From Nymphaea colorata (Eukaryota > Streptophyta > Magnoliopsida > Nymphaeales > Nymphaeaceae), in the NCBI RefSeq assembly GCF_008831285.2, contig NC_045141.1:21386848-21450847 (forward strand): a DNA stretch of 64,000 nucleotides, read 5' to 3'. Under the pieces are notes generated by a model that saw nothing but the letters and a program-made list of their open reading frames with translations, was not told the DNA's origin and did no database searches. Both the position numbers and the translations under genes were made by a program. The stretch's first letter is position 1, and each line of letters starts with the position of its first letter. Positions 32,301 through 45,800 of the stretch are shown in pieces.

Positions 32301-35300
32301 GTTCTTTTAACATGAACTTTTCTTTTTAATCCCTTCCACGGTAAGCTTGTTCAGGAAAAGGAAGCCTGCCTACAAGGAACAGTTCGTAATTATAAAGCAG
32401 TGTTCCAATTATTGGATCCAGTCTCTTACTGGAAAACATATCTGCTTATCGTGGATGTGCATCGGCCTGTGTTGGACCTTATCAACCATAATAAATGATT
32501 TAATGTATGTTCTGTTAATATAATTGGCTGATATAAGCTTTATGTCTGCTGATATACTAGGAGAGCATTTGTCGTGAAGAAATAGCACATTGCAGTTCCA
32601 TTAATTTGGCAGAACAATGAGGAACTCTTTTTTTTTTTGGTCTTATCTACCGAGGGAGTGTTTGGTACGAAAAACAATGTGTTCTTGAATCCATGTTAAT
32701 GTTGTTGTTTGGTGAAAATATAATGTAACTATGTCTATTGTTTAATCGTTGGATTTAGAGACAATATCCATAATCACACTGTGTTTTATTTTTTGGTATT
32801 CTAACGTGCATGGGCAATATTGACGATACACACAAGCATTAGTTAGTAACAACATTGCAAAGGAGACCAGACTGAAGCTACGTGTCCTCTTGGGTGGCAA
32901 CAAATCAAGATTTCACATCAAATGAAAATGAGTTGCCTTTTACCAAATCCACACACACACACAGAGAGACAGAGAGAGCGACCATAATTACGGTGGTTGT
33001 TTCATACTTTTTTAAGCAATAATGGTTGCAGTAGTCACCATCATCAATCAAGAGTCGTCTAGACATGACTTAGATGAGGAGACGAAAGAACAAAGGAGAT
33101 GTAAAGGACAAAGGGACAGCCGAGACGTATCCTTCACGGCCGTCCACCCATACTGTTGAAACAGCTAAAAGAATCCGGAAAAAAAGAAGACATTGGTATT
33201 ATTTTCTCAGAGAAAGAGAGAGAGAGAGAAACAGAAAGCCCTGCTATTTCACTCCGTCAATACCTTCATCGGCAGAAAATTTTTCCTATGAACATCTCTT
33301 GTTGCAAATTTTTGTAATCAAGAATAATTTCTTCACACAAAGTGCAAGAAACTAAGTTTTCTAAAAGTTCATTTTGTTTGGCTAAAAAGAGGTCTTCCTG
33401 TCTTAAAACGTTAATGGGAGTGCCAGATAAATCCATCCAAGGTGAAGCAATCTTTCACTTTGCATGATGAGTTCCACTTCATCTACCGCTGCCATGATTA
33501 TGTTATTTGCTTTATTCACATCCAGGATGGAAATAAATACGATCGGATTCAATAACCAAAATTTTCAACTCAAGCCCCAGATCTGATGATGCCTAACCCT
33601 TTCCATGGCATCCAATCTGCAACTTCCTTGAAAGGCCGCAGCATAAATTAGTAAACTTACTATTGACAGTGAAACTCTTGAAACTTTCATAATGGGCTTT
33701 TATATTCATAATAGAGGGACGTTTTTGGGGTGAAGGATTGAAAATCTGAAGTATAATTTCCCAACTGTTTGGTGTTTGGCTTTATTGAACGAGGAAAAAA
33801 CTCATGTTTTTGGAGGCCTGTTAAGAACTTTTCGGCGTGGGAGATGCACGTTTAGTATCATATTTTCCATTTCTCACGGTAAAAATCCATTTACACACTC
33901 TCTTTCCCATTGAAAGAGTCTCTATTTCTCTTCACTCATCCTCTATCTGCAGCAGTCATTAGGAGCATCGATCTTGGGTTTCTAACAACTAAGGAAAATT
34001 TTTGGGTTATAAATGCACAGTTAGTGGTAACACTCATTTCATGTTAATGTAAATGGCAGGTTTAAATTGATCGTTTTATTTTGAGTAAATGCATATGCTC
34101 AAGGGGTGTAGCATAACTGGTTGGGGTGGAGGTCATAGATAGTACATCAACTCTTTATCGATGTAGGTGCTACTCCTCTAAACTGTGCCGTGAAGCTAAA
34201 GGAGGCCTACCACCCACCTAGGCTCCTATGCAACCTAGGTCCCCGGAACGGGAGAATGGGCGGAGGGGGGCTCGAAGTCTCATTTTACAAGCCATAGGGT
34301 GTGAATCTCTAGTCATGAAAACAAAAGCGAGTGAGTGCATAGACTGATGCTTTTAAGCAAGCAAGTAACTTCTATTAAAAAAGAAAGGTGGCTATAAATT
34401 GGTAGCGATCATGTCAAGGGCTGCAGGTAGATAATTAAAGCTTTCCATCTTCATCAAAACCTTATGCTCAACAACTTTTCCACTATCTAGCCATTAACGT
34501 CTGCACTTTTCTTTAACCAGCAATATTTTTTGCCCTATGAACTGAAAGAAACATGAACCATTTTCAGAGTTTGCTTCCTCTCTCTCTCTCCCCCTTGGAG
34601 ACAAACTTGTTATGCAAACTCGTATTGGTTTGTGCCAAAAGAAGCACCTAATTGAACATTGAAGTCATGAGCTCATCAAACTTGAAGATATCAACCACTT
34701 GAGCAGGTGGATATGACCTTCGGATTGAAGCCTGTCCAGAGCTTGAAATCCGACCTGCCTGCATAATCTGGTAGGCTCAGATCTCGCCCATTCTTACAGT
34801 CCCCACCAAAAGGAAAAAGATTGAGATCAATGAAACTTTCTTTTTAATCATGCTTTACTTTTCTTTTTGCCGTCCAATGAATCACGAACCTCCTAATTAA
34901 ACAGAAACGAAAGCAAGGAGAAAACTCAAACTTTGCCTAATTGACTTTTTGAACAAGCTTAGACACTAATTCACTTGGAAAAAGAGGGTCGAAGAGTTAG
35001 GCCTGAGATTGGAGTCGATCCACAGCTAGAACAACCGTGGCTTAGCCTTCGCCTATGACAAGAGTGAAGACTCTTCACGTATGAAAGGATTGGAACGGGC
35101 CAGGATTGTTTCACACAGTTACTTGTTTGTGTATAATAACCATGCAAAGTTGGTCTTAATCATGTGTTGGGCACATGTATTTGCATTACGTTAGCAAGAT
35201 CAGAGAAGGAAATCTTAGAAAGAATCAAACTACAGTTCATTTTTCTTTTTGGGAAAAACAAAACTTTAGACATATGAAAAATATATATATATGTTTGATA

Positions 35301-35927
35301 TGCTTTCCTCACTATGGGGTGTGTCGTTTTGTTTTTCACATTAACTTACAATTTAAGCTTTTTAAAAAACGAATCTATGAGTTTGAGTTTCTATTCTACC
35401 TCTCAACGAAGTTACCCCACACTTGATGTTTCAAAACTTAATTGGCTTAAACTTGGCTCGAGCTTCAAAAAAATAAGTTCAACTCGACCGAGCTCATTAA
35501 GACACGAATGATCCATTCATTCCAAACGAGTCAAGCTTTAACACCCAAGGCTCCGCTGGTGCACGATTGACTGCAAGAGTGACGTTTGCTTATGATATTT
35601 GATCGTTGGGTTTGAAGAACAAAATCAAACCCTCAACAAGTTGGGTGAAGTGCTTTGGGCATCTGTTAATTGCAAAAGGGATAATACAATGGGAATTACT
35701 CCCGACAAGATTTTCATTGGAATTGCAGAAGGGAGACTAGTGTAAATTGGCCCAGATTTTATTTGAAAATTTTAGTGCAATACTTTTTATTTGGAAACAT
35801 ATAAAGGATCAACTAGCAATATATCCTCTCTTGAAGTTGGGTTTGGATTCAAAACTTCAAATTGATAGCCAAAGTGCATTCTTATATGCCTAAACTGGTA
35901 AGATTCGTCTAATTTTCAATTGGCTTG

Positions 35928-36030
35928 GGGACGTAGTGTAGTTGGTCGAGCTGATGAATTGGTGAGAGCCTGACCATCAATTCGATTCTCGTAGACGTTA
36001 TAACCATAAGTTTATTCAGGCTTTAAAATT
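35928..36030 (+). mobile_element. tRNA-derived SINE candidate
   Basis: An RNA polymerase III A-box-like motif (TAGTGTAGTTGG, about 35934-35945) is followed 44 bases on by a B-box-like motif (AATTCGATTCTC, about 35979-35990). This is the order and spacing seen in the tRNA-like heads of plant SINEs. No cloverleaf, poly-A or poly-T tail or target-site duplication was confirmed. Confidence 0.4.
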
Positions 36031-36745
36031 GACAATTTTAGACCTTAAAAGAGCAAAGGAAAGAAAGAAAAGCTTTTAAAGCTTGGGTTTCTTTTCATCC
36101 CAACTTGCACATCAAAAGGAGGGGAGCTAGAAGAAGGAACATCTTAATTAAACCTAATATTGGACCTAAATCTGCAATAAAATCCTACTGTAAAACGGGT
36201 CCTCCTGCCTGTCTCACTTAACTAGTTAATCAGACCTCATCCTTTTTTTTGCTTGTGTTCAAATCACCAAAGCCATTGTAGCGAACATGCCATTGATTCC
36301 GGCCGTCTTGTAGTATTAAAATCCACTCTACGAATTAATTTTGTTCGTATCGGGTCCAAATGGGTCTGGTCTAAAGTTCAAAAACAGTAATAACGGGTAG
36401 CATTCGAATCAAATCGTAAAATCATATTCGATCCGTTTGCAGCTCCAATATTCCCCTGCGGGTCGGTTGTAAGAGCTGCCAACCCGATTGAGTCCGACGT
36501 CTTTCGCACGAAATCCCTGAGCTTGATCTTTTCCTACACCCACGGGTCACCGAAATCTATGTCAAAGACTCGGTTACCTTGGGTTTAACCGCGGTTAGTT
36601 CTCTTAACTCATCGTTCCCATTTGAGGGACTCGATCAAATTCCCCCTTCCTCTATTTTTTCCCCCTTTTTTCTTCTCCCTTTCTCCCTCTCCCTCTCCCT
36701 CTCCCTCCTTCATCCTCTCCGTGAAAGCCCTTCGAAGGGGAGAAG

Positions 36746-36754
36746 AAACCCTAA
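36746..36754 (+). promoter_or_regulatory. Telobox-like motif in UPF1 leader/promoter
   Basis: AAACCCTAA lies about 110 bases before the UPF1 start codon. This motif is common near the transcription starts of plant housekeeping and translation-related genes. A nine-base match alone is weak evidence. Confidence 0.35.
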
Positions 36755-36863
36755 CTCTGGCTCTAACCTAGCGCGCGAAACCCCTTCAACGGAAATCAAT
36801 CGACTTTCTCCACGGGAGGGGGGAAGCACGAGGGAGCTAGGGTTTCCTTCCTTTCCCCCCACG

Positions 36864-39800
36864 ATGGCCGCGCAGCCCGTCGTCCCCAACCTCTACGAGA
36901 CTGCGTCCCAGCCCGACACAGGCGACGCTTACACCTTCCTAGAATTCAACACGCAAGGCGACGACTACGACTACGAATTCAGGGAGCTCAGCCAGCCGAT
37001 CAGGTCGACCGTGTGGTCTCCCGACAACTCGCACCTCCCTACCACCGGTGCCGCGGCCGCCAACGAGTCGAACGACCGCGATCTGCCTGCGGATACGGCG
37101 TCTGCCAACGCGGCCGCGTCGTCTCCCAGGCCTACTGGGACGAAAGGCCGGTCGAACCAGGGCGTGGCAGATGCCTTGGCTGCAGGTATCGGTGGGCTGA
37201 GCTTCGAGGAGACTGGGGACGAGGAGGGATTTGAGTTTGGCAAGGGTGGGGATTTCACTGAGCATGCGTGCCGGTATTGCGGGGTGCAGAACCCTGCTTG
37301 CGTCGTCCGCTGTAACGTCCCGTCCTGCCGCAAGTGGTTCTGCAATTCAAGGGGCAACACGTCCGGGTCTCATATTGTTAATCATCTGGTTAGTTGCCGT
37401 TTCTCTTCATCCTTTATTTATTGAAAATGGGCACCATGTCTCTCATTTCCATTTTTGGGGCTTCAGTATGTTTCTAAATTTTGTTGAACAAATATTAATG
37501 TTGGATTTGGTCTGCGTTTTTGCCTTCCGAACTGCGCCCTTCCGCTTTCACTTGTTCCCTGGATTTGTTTGGATGTGTTTGGTGCAATACAAGTCCATAA
37601 TTAGGAAATTGAACTGAGGAAGGTAGCAGAATGGGCAATTGGACCGAGTGCAGTTCCTTCAAAGACTTTACAAGTGCCGAGAGGAAGCTTTTTCTTTTTG
37701 TTTTCTTTTCATTTCCTCCGTGAAAGGAGAAAACATGCTTAGAAGGGGAACGCTAGGGAGTGAATTACGTAAAACGGAGTCTACTAGAACCGGTCAAATA
37801 GTTAGATGTTATATGGAGATTACAACCATTATGTGAAGATATTCTTCGATCCAAAAAGTTATGGTTGTTCCATGATTTTTTTTTGTGTCTGTGGGCTTCT
37901 CGAGCGTGAAGTGAAGGAAACGCTTGTGTTCCTATTATTTTCAAGAGGTGATGATGAACAACTAAGTTAACTGGAAGCCTGATAGTTCCAGATAGTAAAC
38001 TTGATGTTCTAAAACTTTTCGCATGGTTTTCTTTGTAAATCTTTCGGCAAGGGTAATATATATTGGATTCAAAAGTTTATGGGTATTTGTTTTGCTTTAT
38101 GATGTCTTTGTAGGATGCTAGGCCAAGTGTGACCTCTTGGCACATAGATCCTTACTTTGAAGTGGCTGTTGCTTGGCTGACATGATTGCACATGGTCAAA
38201 TTTGACCCAACACGATCATCCAGGGAGAAAAACAATTGGGGATCGGATGTGAGTAGGAATGCAAATTAGATGTTAAACTTGCAGTTAAGAAATGAGCTTT
38301 GCTTCTGGATTGAGTGGTAGCGTGTTGTTCTGTCTATATCTAACTATCTATCATGGGCAGGGCATTTGAGTGCTCGTAGTTTCATAAATAGCTCGTTAAG
38401 TGGGAATGACAAAGAACAGATATGTCTTCTGTCTATAAACAAGCTGTCGTTCTTGCTAGCAGATTTATGCTTACAGGCTTTGGACTGTAAGTTCTGCTAA
38501 AAAGATTGGTGTTTTCCAAAGCGCTTGTCTGATTGCTTAAGACATCTTCTTAGAAACAAGGAAGAAGAAGATTTGATTCCATTTTTAGTCAAATAGTGAA
38601 GGATATTCCATTAGCATTGCCCAAATGGATGGTGGGGATCCGTATTAGTTGTTCGAACATTCAGTTCCATCTTGAAGCAACTAGTTAAATTATGTGTTCA
38701 GTTAACTGATTAAGAAATTTGGTTTCCTTTTCAAAATTGTCATGATTTATTGATTGCTGTTTTGTGCTTTAATCCTGTAAAAAAGCGTTAAACTTTCAGT
38801 GTGTTTGTGGAGGTATTGTTTGTTATTCATTTCTAGATATAGGGCCGGCTTACTAAGTAATGTATCTGGTATCTTATCGTTTCAGTTTGGATAATGAAAA
38901 CTTTTTCTTACTCAATCTGTCTAACTGGAAATTTCTGCGGTTAGCCTTTTTAAATTTTATGGCATTGCTTTTTTGGTTGTTTAAGTAGGTTCTTGTTCTG
39001 TCTTCCATATCGAAGCTTCTCTTTCTTTCTCCAACCCCACAAATTTGAAATTCTCATTTTGTTGTCTATGATTTTAGTCCAAGCTATCTATGTTTTCCGT
39101 GTGTTCATTGAATAGATTTCAAATTTTACCTTTTGTCTTATAGAGGAGAAAGTTGTCTGGTTTAGGACGTTGGTGCTTTTCTGGTTCAATTTTTTTTTTA
39201 AAATTTTATTAGTCATCATGTTGACCTCATTTCTTGGTTGCATGTGTGATAGGTTCGAGCCAAACACAAAGAAGTATGCCTTCACAAAGACAGCCCTCTT
39301 GGAGAAACCATCCTTGAATGCTATAACTGTGGTTGTAGAAATGTGTTCCTTTTAGGGTTCATTTCTGCTAAGACGGAGAGCGTTGTGGTTCTATTGTGTA
39401 GGGAGCCCTGCCTGAACGTTAATGCACTGAAAGATATGAATTGGGATCTGAGTCAGTGGTGCCCACTTATTGATGATAGATGCTTCCTTCCATGGCTTGT
39501 CAAGGTATGACTTTCTTTCCTTACTGAGATTGTGTGGTTCAAGTTTTGTTCTCTTGCTTTTCTAGATTGAATGGACACAATATATTGTTAAAATAAGCGT
39601 GGTCCCAGGTTCCATCTGAGCAAGAGCAGTTGAGAGCACGTCAAATCAGTGCTCAACAAATAAACAAGGTTGAAGAACTTTGGAAAACAAATCCCGATGC
39701 TTCTCTTGAAGATCTTGAGAAACCTGGTGTAGATGATGAGCCTCAACCTGTGGCCCTTAAGTATGAAGATGCTTACCAGGTACTTGGATGGAGTAACTGC

Positions 39801-42800
39801 ATTTCGATAGTTATTGTATCCATTTTGATATATTTTCTGGACATTGCACACAAAACATAAATTTTGTGAGGTGTATGGAAGTTCTGAATATTGGAAATCC
39901 ACATTGCATCTTTGCTGGTCTTACTGTTCTTATAAGTCAAAAAGTGTTTACACAGTGAAATTATATGAGCAGAAAAAGATAACAAGATGGACTCCAAGTG
40001 GAGAAGTTGTGTATAGAATCTTGGTATTTGTTTTGTATTTACTGTTACTAATGAAGTAGACTTCAACAACACAGATACTCATTTCCCCCTCTAAAGCTAT
40101 CTTTCTTAAATTATTGTATATTCTTTGTGAATGTATATGTTTCTCTTAGCTTCTGTTGCAAGTACTTTTATGTGGCTTCGACTTATGGATGATTTTATTT
40201 TTGCAGTATCAAAATGTTTTTGCTCCACTCGTGAAGTTGGAGGCAGATTATGATAAAGTATGTATCAAGATTAAGCTTATGTTTGATGTATTTTGTGTTA
40301 TTTGTTTGTTACTAGTATACCCCGCATCTTTCATGTGTTTTGATAACTAGTTCTTAAATTGGATATTGCACTGTACATGAACTGTAAAATTTCCTTTTGG
40401 CAGTTATTATATCAGCAATGGAACTTTTCTTATGACTTATCAATGTTCTCGATGTAGATGATGAAAGAGTCACAAAGTAAGGACAATGTATCCATTCGTT
40501 GGGATATTGGCCTTAACAAGAAGCGGATTGCGTACTTTATCTTCCCAAAGGTAGTGGTCTTGACTCTTGACTAATGTTGTCATCTTTGTCTAAAGATACA
40601 TTGCTTTTCTGCGGACTTTGAATCTCTTTTTCACTTCATACTGTCACTTTTATCACTAATTTGACATTGCAACAGGAAGACAATGAGCTGCGCTTGGTAC
40701 CAGGTGATGAGTTGCGGCTACGATATTCAGGTGATGCAGCCCATCCTGCTTGGCAGTCTGTTGGACATGTGGTAGGTTTCATTATCGTTACCTCGTACCA
40801 TATCTGGGATTCTGCAATATTTTTTGTTCTTCTTACACTTTATTTCTATGACAAATTCTGCTCTAATTCTGGAACATGTGTTCTTCATGGACTTGGTTTT
40901 ATGGATCTTTTCTATTGATTATTTCCTTTTTAAGTTAATTTTAGTGATGTAGTCATTTGTGTCTTAGATCAAGCTCACTGCACAAGAGGAAGTTGCTCTT
41001 GAACTTCGTGCTAGTCAGGTACATTTCTGAGTTTCAATTGTTTGGTAGTAATAGTTGGTTCAAAAGCTTTTTTGTGTAGGGTGTTGAATATATTTTTCAT
41101 GTTTTATAGGGGGTTCCTGTTGATGTCAATCATGGATTTAGTGTGGATTTTGTCTGGAAAAGCACTAGCTTTGATCGCATGCAGGGAGCAATGAAGACTT
41201 TTGCTGTTGATGAAACAAGTGTTAGTGGGTAATTTTTTTTCCCATTGCCCAGCCATTGCTGCAATTGCAGAAAACATGTTTTAGGAAATAGTACTCTTTC
41301 GTGGTTTCAGTCAACCGAACTGTAAGCTATTTCATTTGTTGAACTTCATTTCCCATCATGCACTAAGATGCTGGGAGCCATGTGAAAGAGAACCTTCGTT
41401 CCATGTTCAGACTGTGAGGTGGAAGGAGAGACAGTCCACTGTCTTTTTCTCTCTCTTTCAATTATGTACAGATCCCAATCTGCACTGATGCATGTTGTTC
41501 CTAGTAATCCCTGTGAAAACGGACTACTTAATCTGATTTTTGATTTATTTTGATTCTTGATCTGCTTAAAAACCTGCTTATGCCAAATTTACTGGGCAAA
41601 AAGCATCTCTTTGCTGATATTCTTGCGGTGCAGTGGTCATGTTTTATTGTTCTTCTAAATAGTCACAAGTATCGTGGAATGAATGGCAGTTCTTTATTGT
41701 GGATAAATGCGCTGTAGACGAGCACCCACTACTGATGACACCTGCAAATATAATTTTAGTCAAAGGTTCCATGTCACCAGCTTTGTCCGTATGCTTGAGA
41801 TGTAGGAATTCTATAATGCAGAGGAGCTTTGTTTTTAAAATATGTTTTTTAAGAAAAGAGAGATAAATTCAGGCATCATTGGTTGTGAAAATTTTAGTGT
41901 CTGTGCCCACAACACATGTATGTATTCAGATGATGGGGGTGGAAAGGGCATCTTGTTGAAGGTTCTCTAAATGCTTTTTTTTGCCTTCTTTTTTAAAAAC
42001 ATTTGGCTCACAGAGTGTTGTTGATATGGTCAAAACATATTTCCAGCTGTTGAATCATAAAATCTAACAAAGGAGTAGATTTTATGAACTTGGAAAAGTT
42101 TCCTATGAAATTTCTGCACTTCAAATTTTACGACAGGTTATGCAGATTGAGGATATACTTTGTGCAAAAACATGTGTGTGTATTTCTTGTTGGTAAAACT
42201 TGTGTTTCTATATGTGGGCTTTAAATTCCTTTGGGATTCATAATTTTAGGTACATATACCATCATTTGCTGGGCCATGAAGTTGAGGCTCAGGTGGTTCG
42301 TAACACGTTGCCTCGTCGTTTTGGTGCTCCAGGCCTTCCAGACCTAAATGCTTCACAGGTATATTCTATGTTAATCGGTATAAGTCCAGGAACCTTATTT
42401 TTGGAGTTGATCTCACAGATATGTTTTCATATGTTATAATTTTCTGCATGGACCTCTTCTGTTACTCGTTTGTGGTGAAAAATGTGTTTAGATCCTTTTA
42501 ATCTGTGTTAATGGCAATGGTGCCTTTGGGTAGTTTCATCATCGTGTATCCCAATCCTGGTGGTAATAAAAGTGATTTTGGTTAATTTTGTCTTTGTAAC
42601 ATTGAAAAATGCTGGTTGGTGTTAATAAATTGTCAATGACAATGCTGGTTGGCATTTAACCTATGCTTGCTGTTTAAGAAAAAGTGATGACTGATTCTTG
42701 CCAGTAATAAAAATTCTTTTGGGTGTATGGGAGCCTTTTGTTATGATTGTTCTTTTTCTGATTGGTCTGCCAATATCTAATATATGATGATATTTAAAAT

Positions 42801-45800
42801 CCTTACATTTAGATATTGTTGCTAGTGGATGTTTCATACGTGCTGTTTGTTGTTCATTTTGGATGTTATATGTTCTTTCTGGTTTGATTTTTGTTAATTG
42901 GTTTGTGTCTTTTACAAATTTGCCGTAGTTTTTTTTCTTGATGCACCAAGTTTTGTGCATATCAGGTCCATTCTACTATGGTATTCTGGTATACATATAT
43001 ATATAGACACACACACACACACACACATATATGTTCCATGCATTTTTAAGGGTCGGGCCGGCCAGCCCGGCCCATTTAAATTATTATTTTTAATTATAAA
43101 ATAACATTTTTTAATATAAAATGTATTTATTAAGAATAAAAAATATTATTAAAACAAAAAAAATTAAATATATATATATATTTTTAAGTTATTGGGCCTA
43201 AACGGGTCGGGCCGGGCCGACCCGGGCCTGGCTGTCGGGCCCGGGCGCGGCCCGGGCGGGATTTTCCCGGCCCATACCGAGCCGGGCCGGCCCGGTATAC
43301 AGTTTTCCCTTTTCCTTTTATCATTAGGAGTCACTGAAGAAAAGATGTTGGTGCATCTGTTCAGCAGTGATGGTCCTTTTTGCATTTTCTTCCCTGCTGA
43401 TAACTTTGTTAAGGTGGTTTCAAGTTTTTTTGATGTTTACTTACTCAGGAGCATGCTTGACATAGGTCCATCTGGTTGGTTTCAGGTTTTTGCTGTTAAG
43501 AGTGTTCTGCAGAAGCCTATCAGCTTGATACAAGGTCCTCCTGGTACAGGAAAGACTGTTACTTCTGCAGCTATTGTATATCACATGGCCAAACAAGGAC
43601 AGGGCCAGGTATGTAATGGTTTAATATAATTTATCATCATTTGAGAATTTTGTTTCATCTTATCTGTCAAGTTCTTTGGTCCATTAATTATTGTAAGTAC
43701 TTGCTAGGTCTTGGTTTGTGCACCAAGTAATGTTGCAGTTGATCAGCTTGCTGAGAAGATAAGTACAACTGGTTTGAAGGTAACCAAACATTATCATGAA
43801 TTTGTGTTTCGTGAACACGTTTGTTATGTCGCTTAATTTTTCCCATCTTTTGACAACTGCAGTACTTGTCAGCATGGACATTTCAATCGTGCATTTGTTT
43901 ATTATAACAAAAGTAAATAGAATTTAAGGTGGCTGCTTGAACTTTTCTTGGGAAAATTTTTAAAAATAGTTGTATGATCTCTTTCCTGGTCATGTTCTCA
44001 TGCAGGTGTGGGTGCGGGTGTGCCCCCACATGCTCCCGGTTCAGTTTGACTGAGTTGGGTGCTACTGACTGCACCTGCTTTTTTTTTCTCTTTTTTTTTT
44101 CTCCTCTCATCTTTTCCCTCTTCTCTCATTCCACTCTTTTCCCCTCCTTTTCCTATCTTTTTCTTTTTCCCTCTTTATCTCTTTCTCTTTTTCAACAGAG
44201 AGAGTCCTTTTCAAAGGAGAAGAAACTTAGTGGCCTTTTCAAAGGACATCAAGTTTTATTGGCCTGCATTTTTTATTTTTTTAATGAAGGTTGTAGACTC
44301 GGTCGTCTTGAGAGGCCCTCATTCTTTGGTTATTTTATGAAATAAAATTTTGAATGAGATTAAAGTATACTTCATAAAAAAATACAAATGTAGACAAATA
44401 AAATCATGAAAGCTTACCTGCACCCAATTTTTTTTGGAATTTGCTGCATCTGGCACCGGCATTGGCACCTGCGCTCTGCACCCATGTGGCGTAGCTTTCA
44501 TATTATCTTGCTTTTAGTTGTTAAGGTCTCAATTAGTTCATTACTTGATTGCGCTGGTTACGAACCAACCTGTGTTTTCAGACCAGCAACTAGTTGATCA
44601 AACTAGCCCAATTAGTTTTGATTACCTGACTAATCCCATACCTATCAATATATATTGCATTCTTTGTATAAATATATATGTTTCTTCATTTAATTTCATA
44701 TTTATTTATTCATTTGTTGTCAATCAACTTGGACCAAGTTGGACCAACTAGTTGATTTCAAATTCATAGTCACAAAAAACCAAAAAACACATTAAAAACA
44801 TGAAAAATAAGTCAGCCGATAAAACAACCAAAAAATACTGTTGTTTTTAAATACCAAAATGAAAAAAAAATTGTCTTTGCGCGTTTTTCCTTTTCTTTAA
44901 TTTTAGGCATGTTTTTTGTTTTTAATGCCAAATTGCTTGTTTCCATTTTCTAATTTTTATTTGTTTCTTGTCTAGTTATTTTTTGTTGTTGTATTTTATT
45001 TTTTCCTAATTTTTAAGATTTTTAAAATTTTTAAGAATTTACAATATTTTTCTTGCGAGCTTGCCATATTATACTTGAGAAAAACCTCGTTGTTTAAAAC
45101 ACGAAACAATATTTGTGGCTATCTCACTTTATCTTTTAGGGTCTTGAACGACTTTGTGTCTTGTTTCTTATTTGACAACTTAGATCTTGTTACCGTGAAC
45201 GAGTTATTTTTAGAAACCAGTAGACATTGATTAGCTGACTAATCTCATACCCATAAATTTGTATATCTATTTCGTTCTATAACTATATATGTTTTTTCAT
45301 TTACTTCCATATAGATGCAAGTATTTGTTTATTTATTCATTTATAGTGAATACAATTCATTTATAGTCAGTCAACCTGGACCACGTTGGATCAGCGAGTT
45401 GATTTATCTTTTTAGGGTCTTAAACAGCTTATGTTTGTCTTCTTATTTGAGAACTTAGATCTTGTTACTATAAACAAGTCCTTTTTAGAAAATTTAATGT
45501 TTACATGTCATATCTGAAGTCCTGCCTTTTTTAATTCATAAACTGTCTTTGGAAATTGAATGGGTAAGATACATTACTTTGGTAGAAAACAAAAAATGAA
45601 ACCTTCGATATAGTAGCCACTTTGAGAATGGCATGATTCTGCAGGAGAAGATTTTTTGAGGATTTGCACAGGAGATAGCATTTGAGATCTATGGGTTGTC
45701 GTGCTTGAGTTGGTGGTTTGATATTTTATTTTTTTTGTATATTCTATGAGTTCAGGTACATTTTGTAAAATTGGTTTACAAATTTCCAACAGTGTAACTC

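Larger units (their letters stand above)
29160..36863. other. Large intergenic region between TGD4-like and UPF1
   Basis: About 7.7 kb without a credible gene; the longest open frames are about 120 codons and match nothing I recognise. Bases 29160-29420 are the 3' flank of the TGD4-like gene. Possible transposon remnants occur: an A-box-like motif near 34109, a tRNA-like SINE candidate at 35928-36030, and GC-palindrome or GGGTC-rich stretches near 35450-35530 and 36350-36500. The UPF1 promoter and 5' untranslated region occupy the right end. That end has a pyrimidine-rich tract (about 36640-36715), and an in-frame open stretch extends back to 36579. Confidence 0.5.

Noticed and set aside
34106-34280. 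A-box-like motif near 34109 with a B-box-like motif about 160 bases on, as a second SINE
   Set aside because: The A-to-B distance is too long for a tRNA-derived head, and no tail or duplication was seen.
36939-37360. Minus-strand open frames of 108 and 129 codons inside UPF1 exon 1
   Set aside because: They are shadows of the GC-rich, low-complexity N-terminal UPF1 coding sequence.
43192-43629. Open frame joining the GC-palindrome element to the UPF1 helicase motif I exon
   Set aside because: It crosses a good acceptor at 43485. The conserved protein needs exon 9 to join exon 10, so the upstream part is intronic.
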